Assembly (NCBI GenBank): GCA_028571685.1
Contig: CM053144.1
Span: forward strand, 99,106,171 to 99,170,170
Origin: Heterohyrax brucei
Lineage: Eukaryota; Chordata; Mammalia; Hyracoidea; Procaviidae
Direction: 5' to 3'
Length of the DNA: 64,000 nt
Position 1 is the stretch's first letter; every line of letters starts with the position of its first letter. Shown piece after piece: positions 54,993 to 64,000 of this stretch. The translations under genes and the position numbers were made by a program. Below the pieces are notes generated by a model, which was given only the letters and a program-made list of their open reading frames with translations, made no database searches and was not told where the DNA came from.

Positions 54993-57100
54993 ATGGAGAG
55001 GCAAGGCTAAGATGGCAGAGTAGTTAAAAACTTCTTGTGATCCTTCTAGCAACAAAAATCCAGAACTGAATAGATTATATACGACATTCTAGGTGCCCTG
55101 AACATCAAAGGAAAAGCTGAGAAATCAGACAGAGCAACAGGGAAGGGTGACTATGTCCAGAAGTACCCAGGACTGGCCAGAACCAACCCAGTGGGAAACT
55201 GTATCCTGCAGGAGGATCCACAACTCCCAGTGTGGTAAACAAAGCAGTGTGTTCAGAGAGCATCTTCCTCACTGGAGAAGCTGAGCTTCAGACACTCACA
55301 TCTCCAGAATCACAGAAGAATGCAATTTGATCATCAAAAACTATTTGCAGCCATGTACAGATCTAGAATTTTCCTTCAGGCTAAACCTCTTTTCCCTTCC
55401 TCAGTGCTTCAACCCTCCTTTTTCTGCACTGTAAACTCCCCAACAACAACAACAACAAAAAACCTACCGCCATTGAATTGATTCCAAGTCATAGTGACCC
55501 AATAGGTTGGAAGAGAACTAACCCCATATGGTTTCCAAGGAGCACTGGGAGGATTTTAACTGCTGATCTTCTGGTTAGCAGATGTAGCAATTAACCCATT
55601 ACACCACCAGGGTTTCCATTTCTCCTTTGTACGGGGTGCCAAATTATGTCACTGCACCTGGGCTGGAGGTAGGACTCCTTATGCATGCCCTGAGCTACTC
55701 TCCTAGACTTACAGAGGGGACAATTTAACAAACAAGAAAAACAAAACAAAACAAAAAACTGCCAGCTCCCCTAAGCCAGGAACTCGGAGTAGAAACAGGC
55801 CCACTGCATAGGCACAGATGGCTCCCAGCCCCCTACCTTTCTCAGCAACCAGCAACCTGTGCCTACACCAATTGCCCTAGCCCAGCTAGAAATGTAGGGA
55901 AGATCCAGCACTACACATTGGCAAGCAACTACCTGAGCACCTGAGCCAAATACATACAAGAAAAGTAAACAGATGCCTGGGCCCTCACGCCTAGTAATAG
56001 TTTTAAGCACTTGGTGACAGGAATGTTGAGTCTCAAAGGCACCAACAGTCAGACTAGCTCACATGACCAGACTATTTGAGCATTTCAAAACAAAATAAGA
56101 AAAAATAAGTTAGAACACAGAAAGCAAACATAAATAATTGCACCTTTCTGATGGTTTGGAGACAACATTCAATATCAAACCACCTAACAAGGCAGACAAC
56201 AGTGGCTTCAGAAAGCTCCCCAAACAAAAAATTTTCCAGATGAAGACCACTTCTTCAAATTATTGGAGGAAGCACACAAAAGATTAATATTTAGAACTCT
56301 TCAAGAAAATAGGAAGGAGATCTGGCAAAATGAAGCAGAGCGTAAGGAATAATTAAACAGGCTGAAAACAGATTCTTGAGCAACAACAAATCTGAAGCTC
56401 AGCAGATTAACAACAAAATTACAGAACTAGACAACTCAATAGGAAGTCAAAGGAAAAGAATTGAGGCAATGAAATGCAGAATTAGTGAAACTGAAGATAA
56501 AGACACCAACATACGTGAGGAAAAATCAGATAATTTCAAAAAATGAAGAAACACTAAAGAGTTATGTAGGACTCTATCAAGAGGAATAATTTATGAACGA
56601 CTGAAGTTCCAGAAGAGGGGGCAATATCAGAAAATGCAGAGAGTATTGTTGAAGATGTGTTGACAGAAAACTTCCCTGACATCATGAAAGATAAGACAAT
56701 ATCTGTCCAAGATGCCTATTGAACTCCACACAAGCTAGATCCCAAAAGAAAGGCACCAAGATGTATTATAATCAAAATTAAAGATAAGCAGAGGCTTTAA
56801 AAGGCAGCTAGAGTTAAATGAAAAACAATCCACAAAAGAGATTCAATAAGACTAAGCTCAGACTACTTAGCAGAAACCTCACACACAAGAAGGCAATAGG
56901 ATGAAATACACAAAGCCTTACGAAAAAAAAAAAAAAACCTACTAGCCAAGAACTACATATCCTGCAAAACTGTCTCAAATATGTCAGCAAAATTAGGACA
57001 TTCCCAGATAAACAGATGTTTAGAGAATTTGCAAACAACAAACTGAAATTACAAGAAATACTAAATTAAGTTCTTTGATTAGAAAATCAGTAACATCAAA
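54993..57100 (+). mobile_element. HAL1 (ORF1-only L1 relative), plus strand, with TSD
   Basis: Starts atggagaggcaaggctaaga, an L1-like 5' end with tggcagagtag. From about 56250 a decayed ORF1 reads on: a coiled-coil-type segment near 56330-56500 and the C-terminal domain near 56650-57060 with tagccaagaactacatatcc and ctgaaattacaagaaatact. No ORF2 follows. Flanked by a perfect 10-bp TSD tgaaatatca (54983-54992 and 57101-57110). Stops and a 15-A run near 56923 disrupt ORF1. It hosts an AfroSINE at 55442-55617. Confidence 0.78.
55442..55617 (-). mobile_element. AfroSINE with (AAC)n tail, minus strand, inside HAL1
   Basis: caacaacaacaacaacaaaa, then aaacctaccgccattgaatt tail, tggtttccaaggagcactgg, tggttagcagatgtagcaat, ccaccagggtttcc head. 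Confidence 0.9.
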
Positions 57101-57110
57101 TGAAATATCA

Positions 57111-57185
57111 GTGGCATAGCTTTCAGCATCATAGCTACATGTAGGTTGCCACAGCAAAACCAACTGACAGGAGAGTGGTGGACTT
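57111..57185. mobile_element. Older repeat hosting HAL1, right part
   Basis: gtggcatagctttcagcatc, tagctacatgtaggttgcca, aaccaactgacaggagagtg resumes the repeat cut at 54992. Confidence 0.5.
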
Positions 57186-57681
57186 GTTTCTTCAGCACCT
57201 CTTTATACAGACACTCATAGGTAAGAGAAAATTTATAAAAGTCACCTTAAAACAAAGTTGGTAGCTCCCTAGTAGATGAAGGCAATACATCTACAACTGA
57301 AGAGGTGAAAAATTAAGAGGGGCCAGCAAAAAAACCTAAAACATAGGAATTACAGCATCTAAGAGTATTTGCACGGCCCCATGCACTTGATGCCTGCCAC
57401 CCTTAATCCAGTGGACAGTGCAAAGGGTCCTAACACACCTGAACAGAGCCCTGTTGAAACCATTGCTTCAGCCAAAGCCAAATATAGTTCAGATATCTTC
57501 ATGACTGCATTCCCCCAAGTTCTCTTCTACTCCAGTGCTTTCCCAGTAACCACCATGAAAGAAGGAATTCTGACAATTTCTGGAAAAATGTCAAGAATGG
57601 TAGGAATGTCAGACTTACACTGTGATGGTCCATGACACTGGTATTCTTTTAACTTACCTAAAGTTCTTAGAAGGCAAAGAG
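57186..57681. other. Unassigned, with an 88-codon frame
   Basis: The plus frame 57369-57635 (MHGPMHLMPATLNPVDSAKG start) has no domain I recognise and no codon support. It could be chance or a fragment of an unnamed repeat. Confidence 0.3.
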
Positions 57682-57800
57682 AACCCTGGGGATGCAGTGG
57701 TCAGCAGTTAGAACCCACCAGCTGCTCACTGGAAACCCTGAGGCAATTCTTCTGTTCTAAAGGACTGCTATGAGTCAGACTTGACTCGATGTCAATGAAG
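57682..57800 (+). mobile_element. AfroSINE, plus strand, internally deleted
   Basis: gaaccctggggatgcagtgg head, then agcagttagaacccaccagc (A-to-B spacer missing), aattcttctgttctaaagga, gtcagacttgactcgatgtc tail. Confidence 0.82.
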
Positions 57801-59359
57801 TATAGATGGCAAAGTCTACTTGTATAATTCTTACAATATTGCTGTGTGCATGTGAAAACATAATAAATACAACAAATGTGTTAGTATTCAGGCTTGTATT
57901 AACTGGAGTATTCTGCTAATCGATAAGCCTGTACTTCTATAATGAGGGATCTCAGTAACTGTTGAGGTCATTTCTTAATTATTCCAAAACTGTGTTCATT
58001 GTAGTTTCAATATTAAATGAATTTTATTGATTCTTTAAAAAAAAGTACAATGCATACATTATGTGGTTTCATTTTAAACCATAAATAGGTCACTTAAAAA
58101 TTGCTGGAAATTTTCTATCTCTAATGATGGTGTCAGCTCACCTCTGGAGCTGGCTTCCTTTCTTAGGGAGAAAAGTCCCACAATAGTCCTTGAAGTAATA
58201 TAAAGGAAATAGCCACTCATTTTGCTGAAAGGAGGAGGTAAGTAGGCTTCTGTGAGATATGTCCCCAGAGTTTTACCTTCGTGGGTAGACAGAATTTCAC
58301 AGCTCCCTCAATGCTTGCTGGTGTGGTGTCTAGCTCAGACTCCTTACTTGCAGGTTCAAAGTTGTCAAAACGGTCCTAATAGGCCTCAGAGGCCACGGTA
58401 GAGGCCACGATGGTGGGGAAAGCTAATTAAATCCCAAGATACAATTTTACAGAAGGGATGAGATGCTGAACTGGTGACCTTGAGTCAGCTTCAGGGCCTG
58501 AACTGGCCAAGGTAACTAACTCTAGATCCAGTGCATGGCCAATGCCAAAGCTTGGAACCAGTGCCTCCAGTGCTATGACGTATCTTGGGAAGAAATGCCT
58601 GAGAGTGTGATGGGAAAGAGCTGATTCCTGAAGGACTTGAAATCTGACTCTTATCTGTTGTGGTTCACCTGTGACTGAGCCTTTGGGGGAAGGGATATCC
58701 CCCATTACTCCCCAGGTAACTTTGCATGGAACAGGGACAGTCATATTGAATATAGTGGACTGCCTTGTCCACCTGGTATTCTGCCAGGGAGTGAGATAGT
58801 GGGGGTGTCACTGGTGGGACTGACCGTTGATGAGGACGAAGGATGGTGGTCATGAAAATCTCTCTTATAGATGTACACAGACCTTGACAACCTCTGACTT
58901 GGAACAATGAGAATACACACTCATAATTCTCTAAATGATACAGTGTTCTCATTCCTACAGTATTATAATACTTTTGTGTATATGAACTCACTGAGAAGTT
59001 TCATTCCTAGAACTCTCTGCTGCTCCCTGCCTTCCAGAAAAAGAACAGATAACTCTCATTTTAAAATGCTTTGGTCATGGTCTATACTGGTTTCGATGGA
59101 TTTTAAAATCTAAAATTTATGTTAAATAGAGCATGAAGATAAATGTTTCTTTCCCCTGATATGGTGTACTTGTGAATATTTGGTAGACAAGAAAATCTTA
59201 TTGAAGTACTAAGGAGAAGATTTACAAGCCAGTGATACCCTTGAATAATTGCCATTTTAGATACATGATTTCATTATCTATATGAAATCTATCTTTAGTT
59301 GAGTGCCTAGCAGTAAAACCTAGCACTTTTCTGATGATTAGATATTCTTTCAGAATGAA
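57801..59359. other. No gene found
   Basis: About 1.6 kb. Overlapping minus frames of 105 and 108 codons at 58427-58991 are not recognised; they could be part of an unnamed LTR-type repeat. Confidence 0.4.
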
Positions 59360-59719
59360 TACAAGCACTGACAATTAAGTTCACAACAGTTACGCACCAA
59401 CGCCAGCATCTAGTCCACCATTCAAAGCAATTTTATAACTCTTTCTGGAATAGTTATCAGAGCTATCATCATATTACTGTTGATGTCCTGAATGTCATCA
59501 AAATGTCTTCCTTCCAATATGTCCTTTATCTTCAGGTTAAAAAAAAGTCATTGGGGGCCAGATCGGGTGAGTGGGGCCACTCACTGTATTGGTGGGCCAA
59601 TACAGTTATTTGCTTATTGGCTGAAAACTCCCTCACACGTAACTATACAATTAAGTTTGCCAACTTGTCTCTGTGCCACTGTGTGCAGTGGCCATTCCAG
59701 AAAGAGTTCCAAAAGTTGA
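59360..59719. mobile_element. Foldback mariner derivative, copy 3
   Basis: Left end tacaagcactgacaattaag, a deletion just inside it, then the same minus-strand transposase C-terminal arm (ttgatgtcctgaatgtcatc, agtcattgggggccagatcg). It continues into the internal end-like motif acaattaagtttgccaactt (59646-59665) and cagtggccattccagaaag of the plus arm, cut at about 59719. It shares the copy 1 and 2 junction. Confidence 0.72.
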
Positions 59720-59850
59720 GTTCTCCCAGAGAGTTCTTAGAATAAAGGTACTTCCAAAACAGAAGCTATTAGGAACACTGGGTAGCACAATTCTCTAACA
59801 GACATAAGGTTGTCATGAACCAGAGTCAACTTGACAACAACTAGTTTACT
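59720..59850 (+). mobile_element. Possible AfroSINE remnant
   Basis: aacactgggtagcacaattc and catgaaccagagtcaacttg resemble a worn AfroSINE head and tail. Weak. Confidence 0.35.
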
Positions 59851-59892
59851 AGTTATTTTTCCAAAAGTTAAGAAATGTTTTTACCTTATAAT

Positions 59893-60562
59893 CTTTGCTA
59901 GGTGCCTTCAAGTTGATTCTGACCCATAAAAACCTCCTGTAACAGAGTACAGCTTCCCCATAGGGTAATCCTAAAGAAGCAGATTTCCAGGGCAACAGCC
60001 GGGTGGGTTTGAACTGTCAGCCTTTTAGTTAGCAGCTGTTCTGGACTGAACTGTGCCCCCTAAAAATGTGTGTCTGATTGGCTAGGCCATGATTCCTAGT
60101 ATTATGTGGTTGTTCACTGTTTTGTTGTCTGATATGATTGTCCCATGTGCTATACATCCTAACCTCTAGGATGTGAATGAGGCAAGATTACAAACAGTTA
60201 TGTTAATGAGACAGAACTCAACCTACAGAACTGGATTGTACCTCAAATCAGATGAGAGGGTCCTCATGTCACCAAGAAAGAAACAATAGGAGCAGAGCAG
60301 CTTTGGGACTGGGGACAACCATGCTAAGAAGCTTCTAGACCAGGGAAAAGACTGACGACAATGATCCTTGCCCTGTCGCTGACAGACAAAAAAAGCATTC
60401 CTCTGGCAGCAATGCCCTGAATTTGGACTTCTGGCCTCCTAAACTGTGAGAGAATACACGTCTGTCCGTGAAAGCTGTCCACTTGTGTTATTGCAATTAC
60501 AACAGCACTCGATGACGAAGATAGCAGCCAAGTGCTTAACTGCTGCGCCACCAGTGCTCCTC
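59893..60562 (-). mobile_element. AfroSINE, longer subfamily, split by an LTR
   Basis: The left part 59893-60036 (gctaggtgccttcaagttga tail, gaagcagatttccagggcaa insert, gtcagccttttagttagcag) and the right part 60524-60562 (gcagccaagtgcttaactgc, cgccaccagtgctcc head) join across a family A LTR with a 5-bp TSD. Confidence 0.88.
60037..60523 (+). mobile_element. MaLR-like solo LTR (family A) inside an AfroSINE
   Basis: 487 bp from tgttctggactgaactgtgc to actcgatgacgaagata (terminal CA decayed to TA). Flanked by gcagc (60032-60036 and 60524-60528), a perfect 5-bp TSD. Internal signals: gagagaatacacgtctgtcc (aataca in place of aataaa) and tccacttgtgttattgcaat. Confidence 0.88.
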
Positions 60563-60939
60563 ACCTTACGGTAACAGTGCATAACTAGGATTCTCTCCCC
60601 TAGTTTTTCCCCTTACCTGTAAAAAGTGTTATAAAAAGGCTATCTTAGAAAAAAAGGGGATTCAGTGAAGCTTACTGTTTGGGGGATGGTAAAAAAAAAT
60701 TTCATTTGTTTGTAACAGCATGCTTGCAGAGAGAAATATTGTGTTACTAATCCCTGTGTGTCTCAAGGCCCAGGACATATGTACGGTATTTAGAAGTCCC
60801 TCATATCTGCTAAACTGTCCTATTTTGAACATAATCACATCTGGATAGTTTTTGTCTTAGTTAAAATTCATTCAAGTGCAAGTGACAGGAAAAAACAATT
60901 CATGCTGATTTAAACTAGAGGGAATCTGAGGTTCCTATA
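60563..60939. other. No recognisable feature
   Basis: Unassigned sequence. Confidence 0.4.
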
Positions 60940-61485
60940 TTTAAATTCATATGCATGTGAAAGCTGGACAATGAATAAAGTAGACTGAAGAACAGTTGCT
61001 TTTAATTTTGGTGTTCGTGAATAATATTGAATATCCTATGGACTACATGGCAGTTTGCATCATCTAGGTGCTGCTTGGAAACTCTATGGTGCAGTTCTAC
61101 TCTGTCCTACAGGGTCGCTATGGGTCAGAATCGACTCAACAGCACTGGGTTTGGTTTTGGTTTGGCCAGAACAAACAAGGCAGTCTTGGAAGAAATACAG
61201 TCTGAAGGCTTCTTGGAAGCAAGGGTGGTGAGGCTTCATCTCACATACTCTGGATGTGTTATCAGGCGGGAGCAGTCCCTGAAGAAGGATATCATACTTG
61301 GTACAATACAGGCTCAGCAACAATAAAAGAGGAAGACTCTCAACGAGATAGAGTGACACAGTGACTCCAACAATGGGCTCAAGCATGACGATGACTGTGA
61401 GGATGGTGTAACACCTAGCAGCGTTACGTTGTGTTGTACACAGAGTCACTATGAGTTGGAACCAAGTCAATAACACCGAACAACA
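60940..61485 (+). mobile_element. RTE LINE 3' end, split by an AfroSINE
   Basis: gtgaaagctggacaatgaat, then ttttggtgttcgtgaataat, gaatatcctatggactacat; then after the SINE, cagtcttggaagaaatacag, cactctggatgtgttatcag-type sequence, gatgactgtgaggatggtgt, and the 3' terminus cactatgagttggaaccaag. The terminus resembles the AfroSINE tail. Same segment as 6830-6920 plus 7409-7735. Confidence 0.82.
61050..61165 (+). mobile_element. AfroSINE, 5'-truncated, inside RTE
   Basis: Starts in the B-box region (gcagtttgcatcatctaggt), then aaactctatggtgcagttct, cctacagggtcgctatgggt, gaatcgactcaacagcactg, ggtttggttttggtttgg. The tail is one of the best preserved in the window. Confidence 0.9.
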
Positions 61486-64000
61486 TAATTTAAACACCCA
61501 AGACCAGGTGTCTCTCTTACTCATATTCTCTCCCCATGCACATGTCTCAGCTCTACTTTCCTCTGTGATTTTCTTTCCATGTGAGGATTCCAGCAGCTCC
61601 TAGCCAAGATGATTTCTTTTTCCCACAGCTCTATAGAAGCTCCTGGATTCAGTGGCACTGTACCAGTTTAGAATGTGTGCCACCCTCCCTGGACTCATCA
61701 TAGTGGCTACAGGCATTTGACCCTCTGATGGGCCAGACTCCACCAGACGCCCAGCTCTGCCACTGTCAGCCTCAGACGGATAAGAATAAAACAGAAGGGG
61801 TCACCACGAGAGAGACATGCGGTATTCTACTAGGAGGTAAACGGATGCCAGGCAAACAGAAACAACCAAGTCCCCTGTAAATGTTAAGGTAAAGCTTTGC
61901 TCTTTTCTGCCTTTAAACAAATGTCTATGCCTTTCCCAAGTATGAAGATGATTTTAATCATTACACAATTCCAAATGGCAAGGAATGCTACAAATAGGGA
62001 CTGTACAGAAAAGGGAAACACAACAGAGATGAGAGTCAAAGCCAGATTTCAGGTACACATCAAACTGTCTCTTCAAGTTGCAAAGCCTTTAAAAGTTCTA
62101 AGCTGTGATATTTTGCACCACGTTACATATTCCAGCACTTTATTGCTTGTTTTTGATGCCTAGTTAGTAATATTAATGCAGAAAGGACTATCTAGGAAAT
62201 ACTTTTTTTATCTTTTTGTTCTGTCTGGTGTGGGTTTTTTATGAATAAACAGAAAAGTTAATTGTTTAAGCAAAAATGTTTTTAATATGGAGCTGTAATG
62301 TTAAGAATAAGAAATTATATCGCTGTGCTAGCCACTTTTATTCCCATAAAAACAGAACCAGATTGCTTTGTATTTATTAGAAAAGTACAGAGATGATTAC
62401 TTGAAATGTGTTTTAGAATTTTTGCCAAATATTAATCTATAAATACCACTCTTTGTTATTAAGTTCGGTTATAAGAAAAAAAACCTTAGTGAGTCCTTTC
62501 ATATGGTCATTTACACAGTAATAAAATGTCTTAAAATATTTTAAGATCAAAAAAGTTGCAGAAATGCAGTATTAATTGAGAAAAAAAATTTTTCTTAAAT
62601 TCTTGGAATTAACAGATTGGCATAATTAAAGCAAGTGAGTTCTGGCAATTACTGAGAAATAAAAACAGCTGGACTCAATAAATGTCAGCGTATCTAAACA
62701 TGTAAAGCAACACAGAAAGATGGAGGAAATATGTAAATTCAAATTCTCATCTCATTTTGTTTGGAATCAAACAAAATATTCTTCATTTCCTGGGCAGAAA
62801 TAAGCATGTCACCACTACAGACCACGGCAATGCAGTGGATGTTCCCCCATTATAGACAACCAAGAGTGTGATCCCAAATGTCAGACAATGACAAGGAGCA
62901 CTCTGCAAACTGGAGAATGCATACACTAGAGTACACGGAGGCTTACCGAAAGATGTCCAAGTCGGGTGGCTTTAAGAGACTCAGTTCCCAGGTCCTCCAC
63001 ATGTACCCTTCCATAAAACCAGTCTGCTCGTGGGAAGTCACCCTTTGCCGGTTTTCCTCTCATACCTCTTGCTGCAATCACTTTTCTACCACCTGTGTCA
63101 CAGAAAGACAAACCTGTCGCCTTTCTTGAATCTAACCATCATGCATTTTCCTAGAGAGAAAAAACCTGCCACCGAACAAGACAGCCTACTTAAAATACGA
63201 AATATTGCCAAAGCAAAGGAAGAGACCATCATCAAGAACCATTGACAATGTGGGTACCTATTTCACCCAAGTTACAAATGTATTTTTAAAAAACCTTAAA
63301 TAAAAAGTTTTACCTTATTTTTCCCAGAATTAGAATATTTAACTAGGAAAAGCATGCTGAGATGTCCCAGCCCCTAAGAAGTATTTTCTGTCTGCAAGTT
63401 TATGATTCTCAATAATAAGAATGACCCTAGCAGCTTACACTATTAACCTGCATCTTGGCCTGAGCTTCAGTTGCATATTTTGCATGGTTTCAAGGAACAG
63501 GAGATAACAACACCCATGTATACTTGCTTATCATCAAATTTTTTCTCCAGATTACTGTATAACAGAAACCAGTGTTTATTTTTTTATGTGGACACAAGTC
63601 TCCTGCTCACTGTCACTGTCAATCATTACAATTATTCATCAAGTTAATGTTGCTGTGCTGCAGATAATGTACTTAACAGTCATCATTAATTTAGTTTTTG
63701 TAAATCCTAAAATTACTAAGGACTTGGTAACTTCTCTTTGCTTTCCTGTTAATTCCCATTAGAATAAACTGCACTTTTCAAAATTTAAACATCTACCTAA
63801 GTATGGATATAGGACAAAATATTCTTAAAACAAAATCTAGGATGTAATATTGTGTGAACTTCAGAAAATTCTCACTTCATAGATATTGATATTTCAATAC
63901 TTTCACATATGTAACCACAAACATTAATTGTTTATCACAAAATGAAATTACTAAGCAATCCACATAAAATAATTCTCATGTTTCTGTCTTTACAGCTATC
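61486..64000. other. Low-repeat stretch, no gene found
   Basis: About 2.5 kb, AT-rich, with almost no recognisable repeat. Frames of 88 codons (61897-62163) and 83 codons (62878-63129) are not recognised. 62160-62800 and 63560-63800 hold TAAT-rich, low-CpG sequence of the kind seen in conserved non-coding DNA, but conservation cannot be judged from one sequence. Confidence 0.45.

Noticed and set aside
1..64000. A phage, plasmid, CRISPR, defence or operon system
   Set aside because: Base composition, SINE/LINE/LTR content and the lack of dense ORFs show mammalian nuclear DNA. No direct-repeat/spacer array or operon-like gene order was seen.

Overview
This window reads as nuclear DNA from a placental mammal of the clade Afrotheria, most likely a paenungulate such as an elephant, hyrax or sea cow. 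The main evidence is some forty copies of a short tRNA-derived SINE. It opens with a Pol III A box and a B box (cagttcgaatccacc type) and ends in a gtcgctatgagtcggaat / cgactcgacggcaa tail, which is the AfroSINE family as I know it. BovB/RTE-type LINE pieces, MaLR-type LTRs, L1, HAL1, L2 and MIR support a mammalian origin. The species is not identifiable from sequence alone.

I found no intact protein-coding gene, rRNA, real tRNA gene, CRISPR array or prokaryotic feature. All open frames are short. The ones I recognise belong to transposon remnants or to one decayed retrocopy. The only cellular-gene relic I can name is an HSP70 pseudogene, HSPA8-like, on the minus strand at about 35310-36194.

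Layout. 1-2068: a minus-strand RTE LINE broken by a solo ERV LTR with a 4-bp target-site duplication (TSD). 2069-5725: MIR, AfroSINEs and ancient LTR-like sequence. 5726-7735: a plus-strand RTE reverse-transcriptase relic split by a 486-bp LTR. 8010-10560: two copies of a rearranged, partly palindromic mariner derivative (a third copy lies at 59360). 12431-15578 and 18000-20870: mostly low-repeat sequence. 21155-28390: dense nested SINE and LTR clusters. 30394-34345: single-copy sequence, then an L1 3' end with SINE and MLT1 insertions. 35310-36194: the HSP70 pseudogene. 37021-39394: low-repeat sequence with a CRE/TATA motif pair. 40925-45725: a minus-strand L1 lacking its endonuclease region. 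46272-53175: scattered AfroSINEs. 54195-57185: MIR, hAT, RTE and a HAL1 with a perfect 10-bp TSD. 59360-61485: mariner copy 3, an LTR inside an AfroSINE, and an RTE 3' end. 61486-64000: low-repeat AT-rich sequence.

No set of genes works together here. The biology of the window is retrotransposition history: RTE apparently supplying the AfroSINE tail, several nested insertions that can be ordered by TSDs, and a foldback mariner lineage sharing one rearrangement junction. I consider that mariner lineage the best candidate for something undescribed. Family names for repeats rest on memory of consensus sequences and on comparison of copies within the window. No database search was possible.
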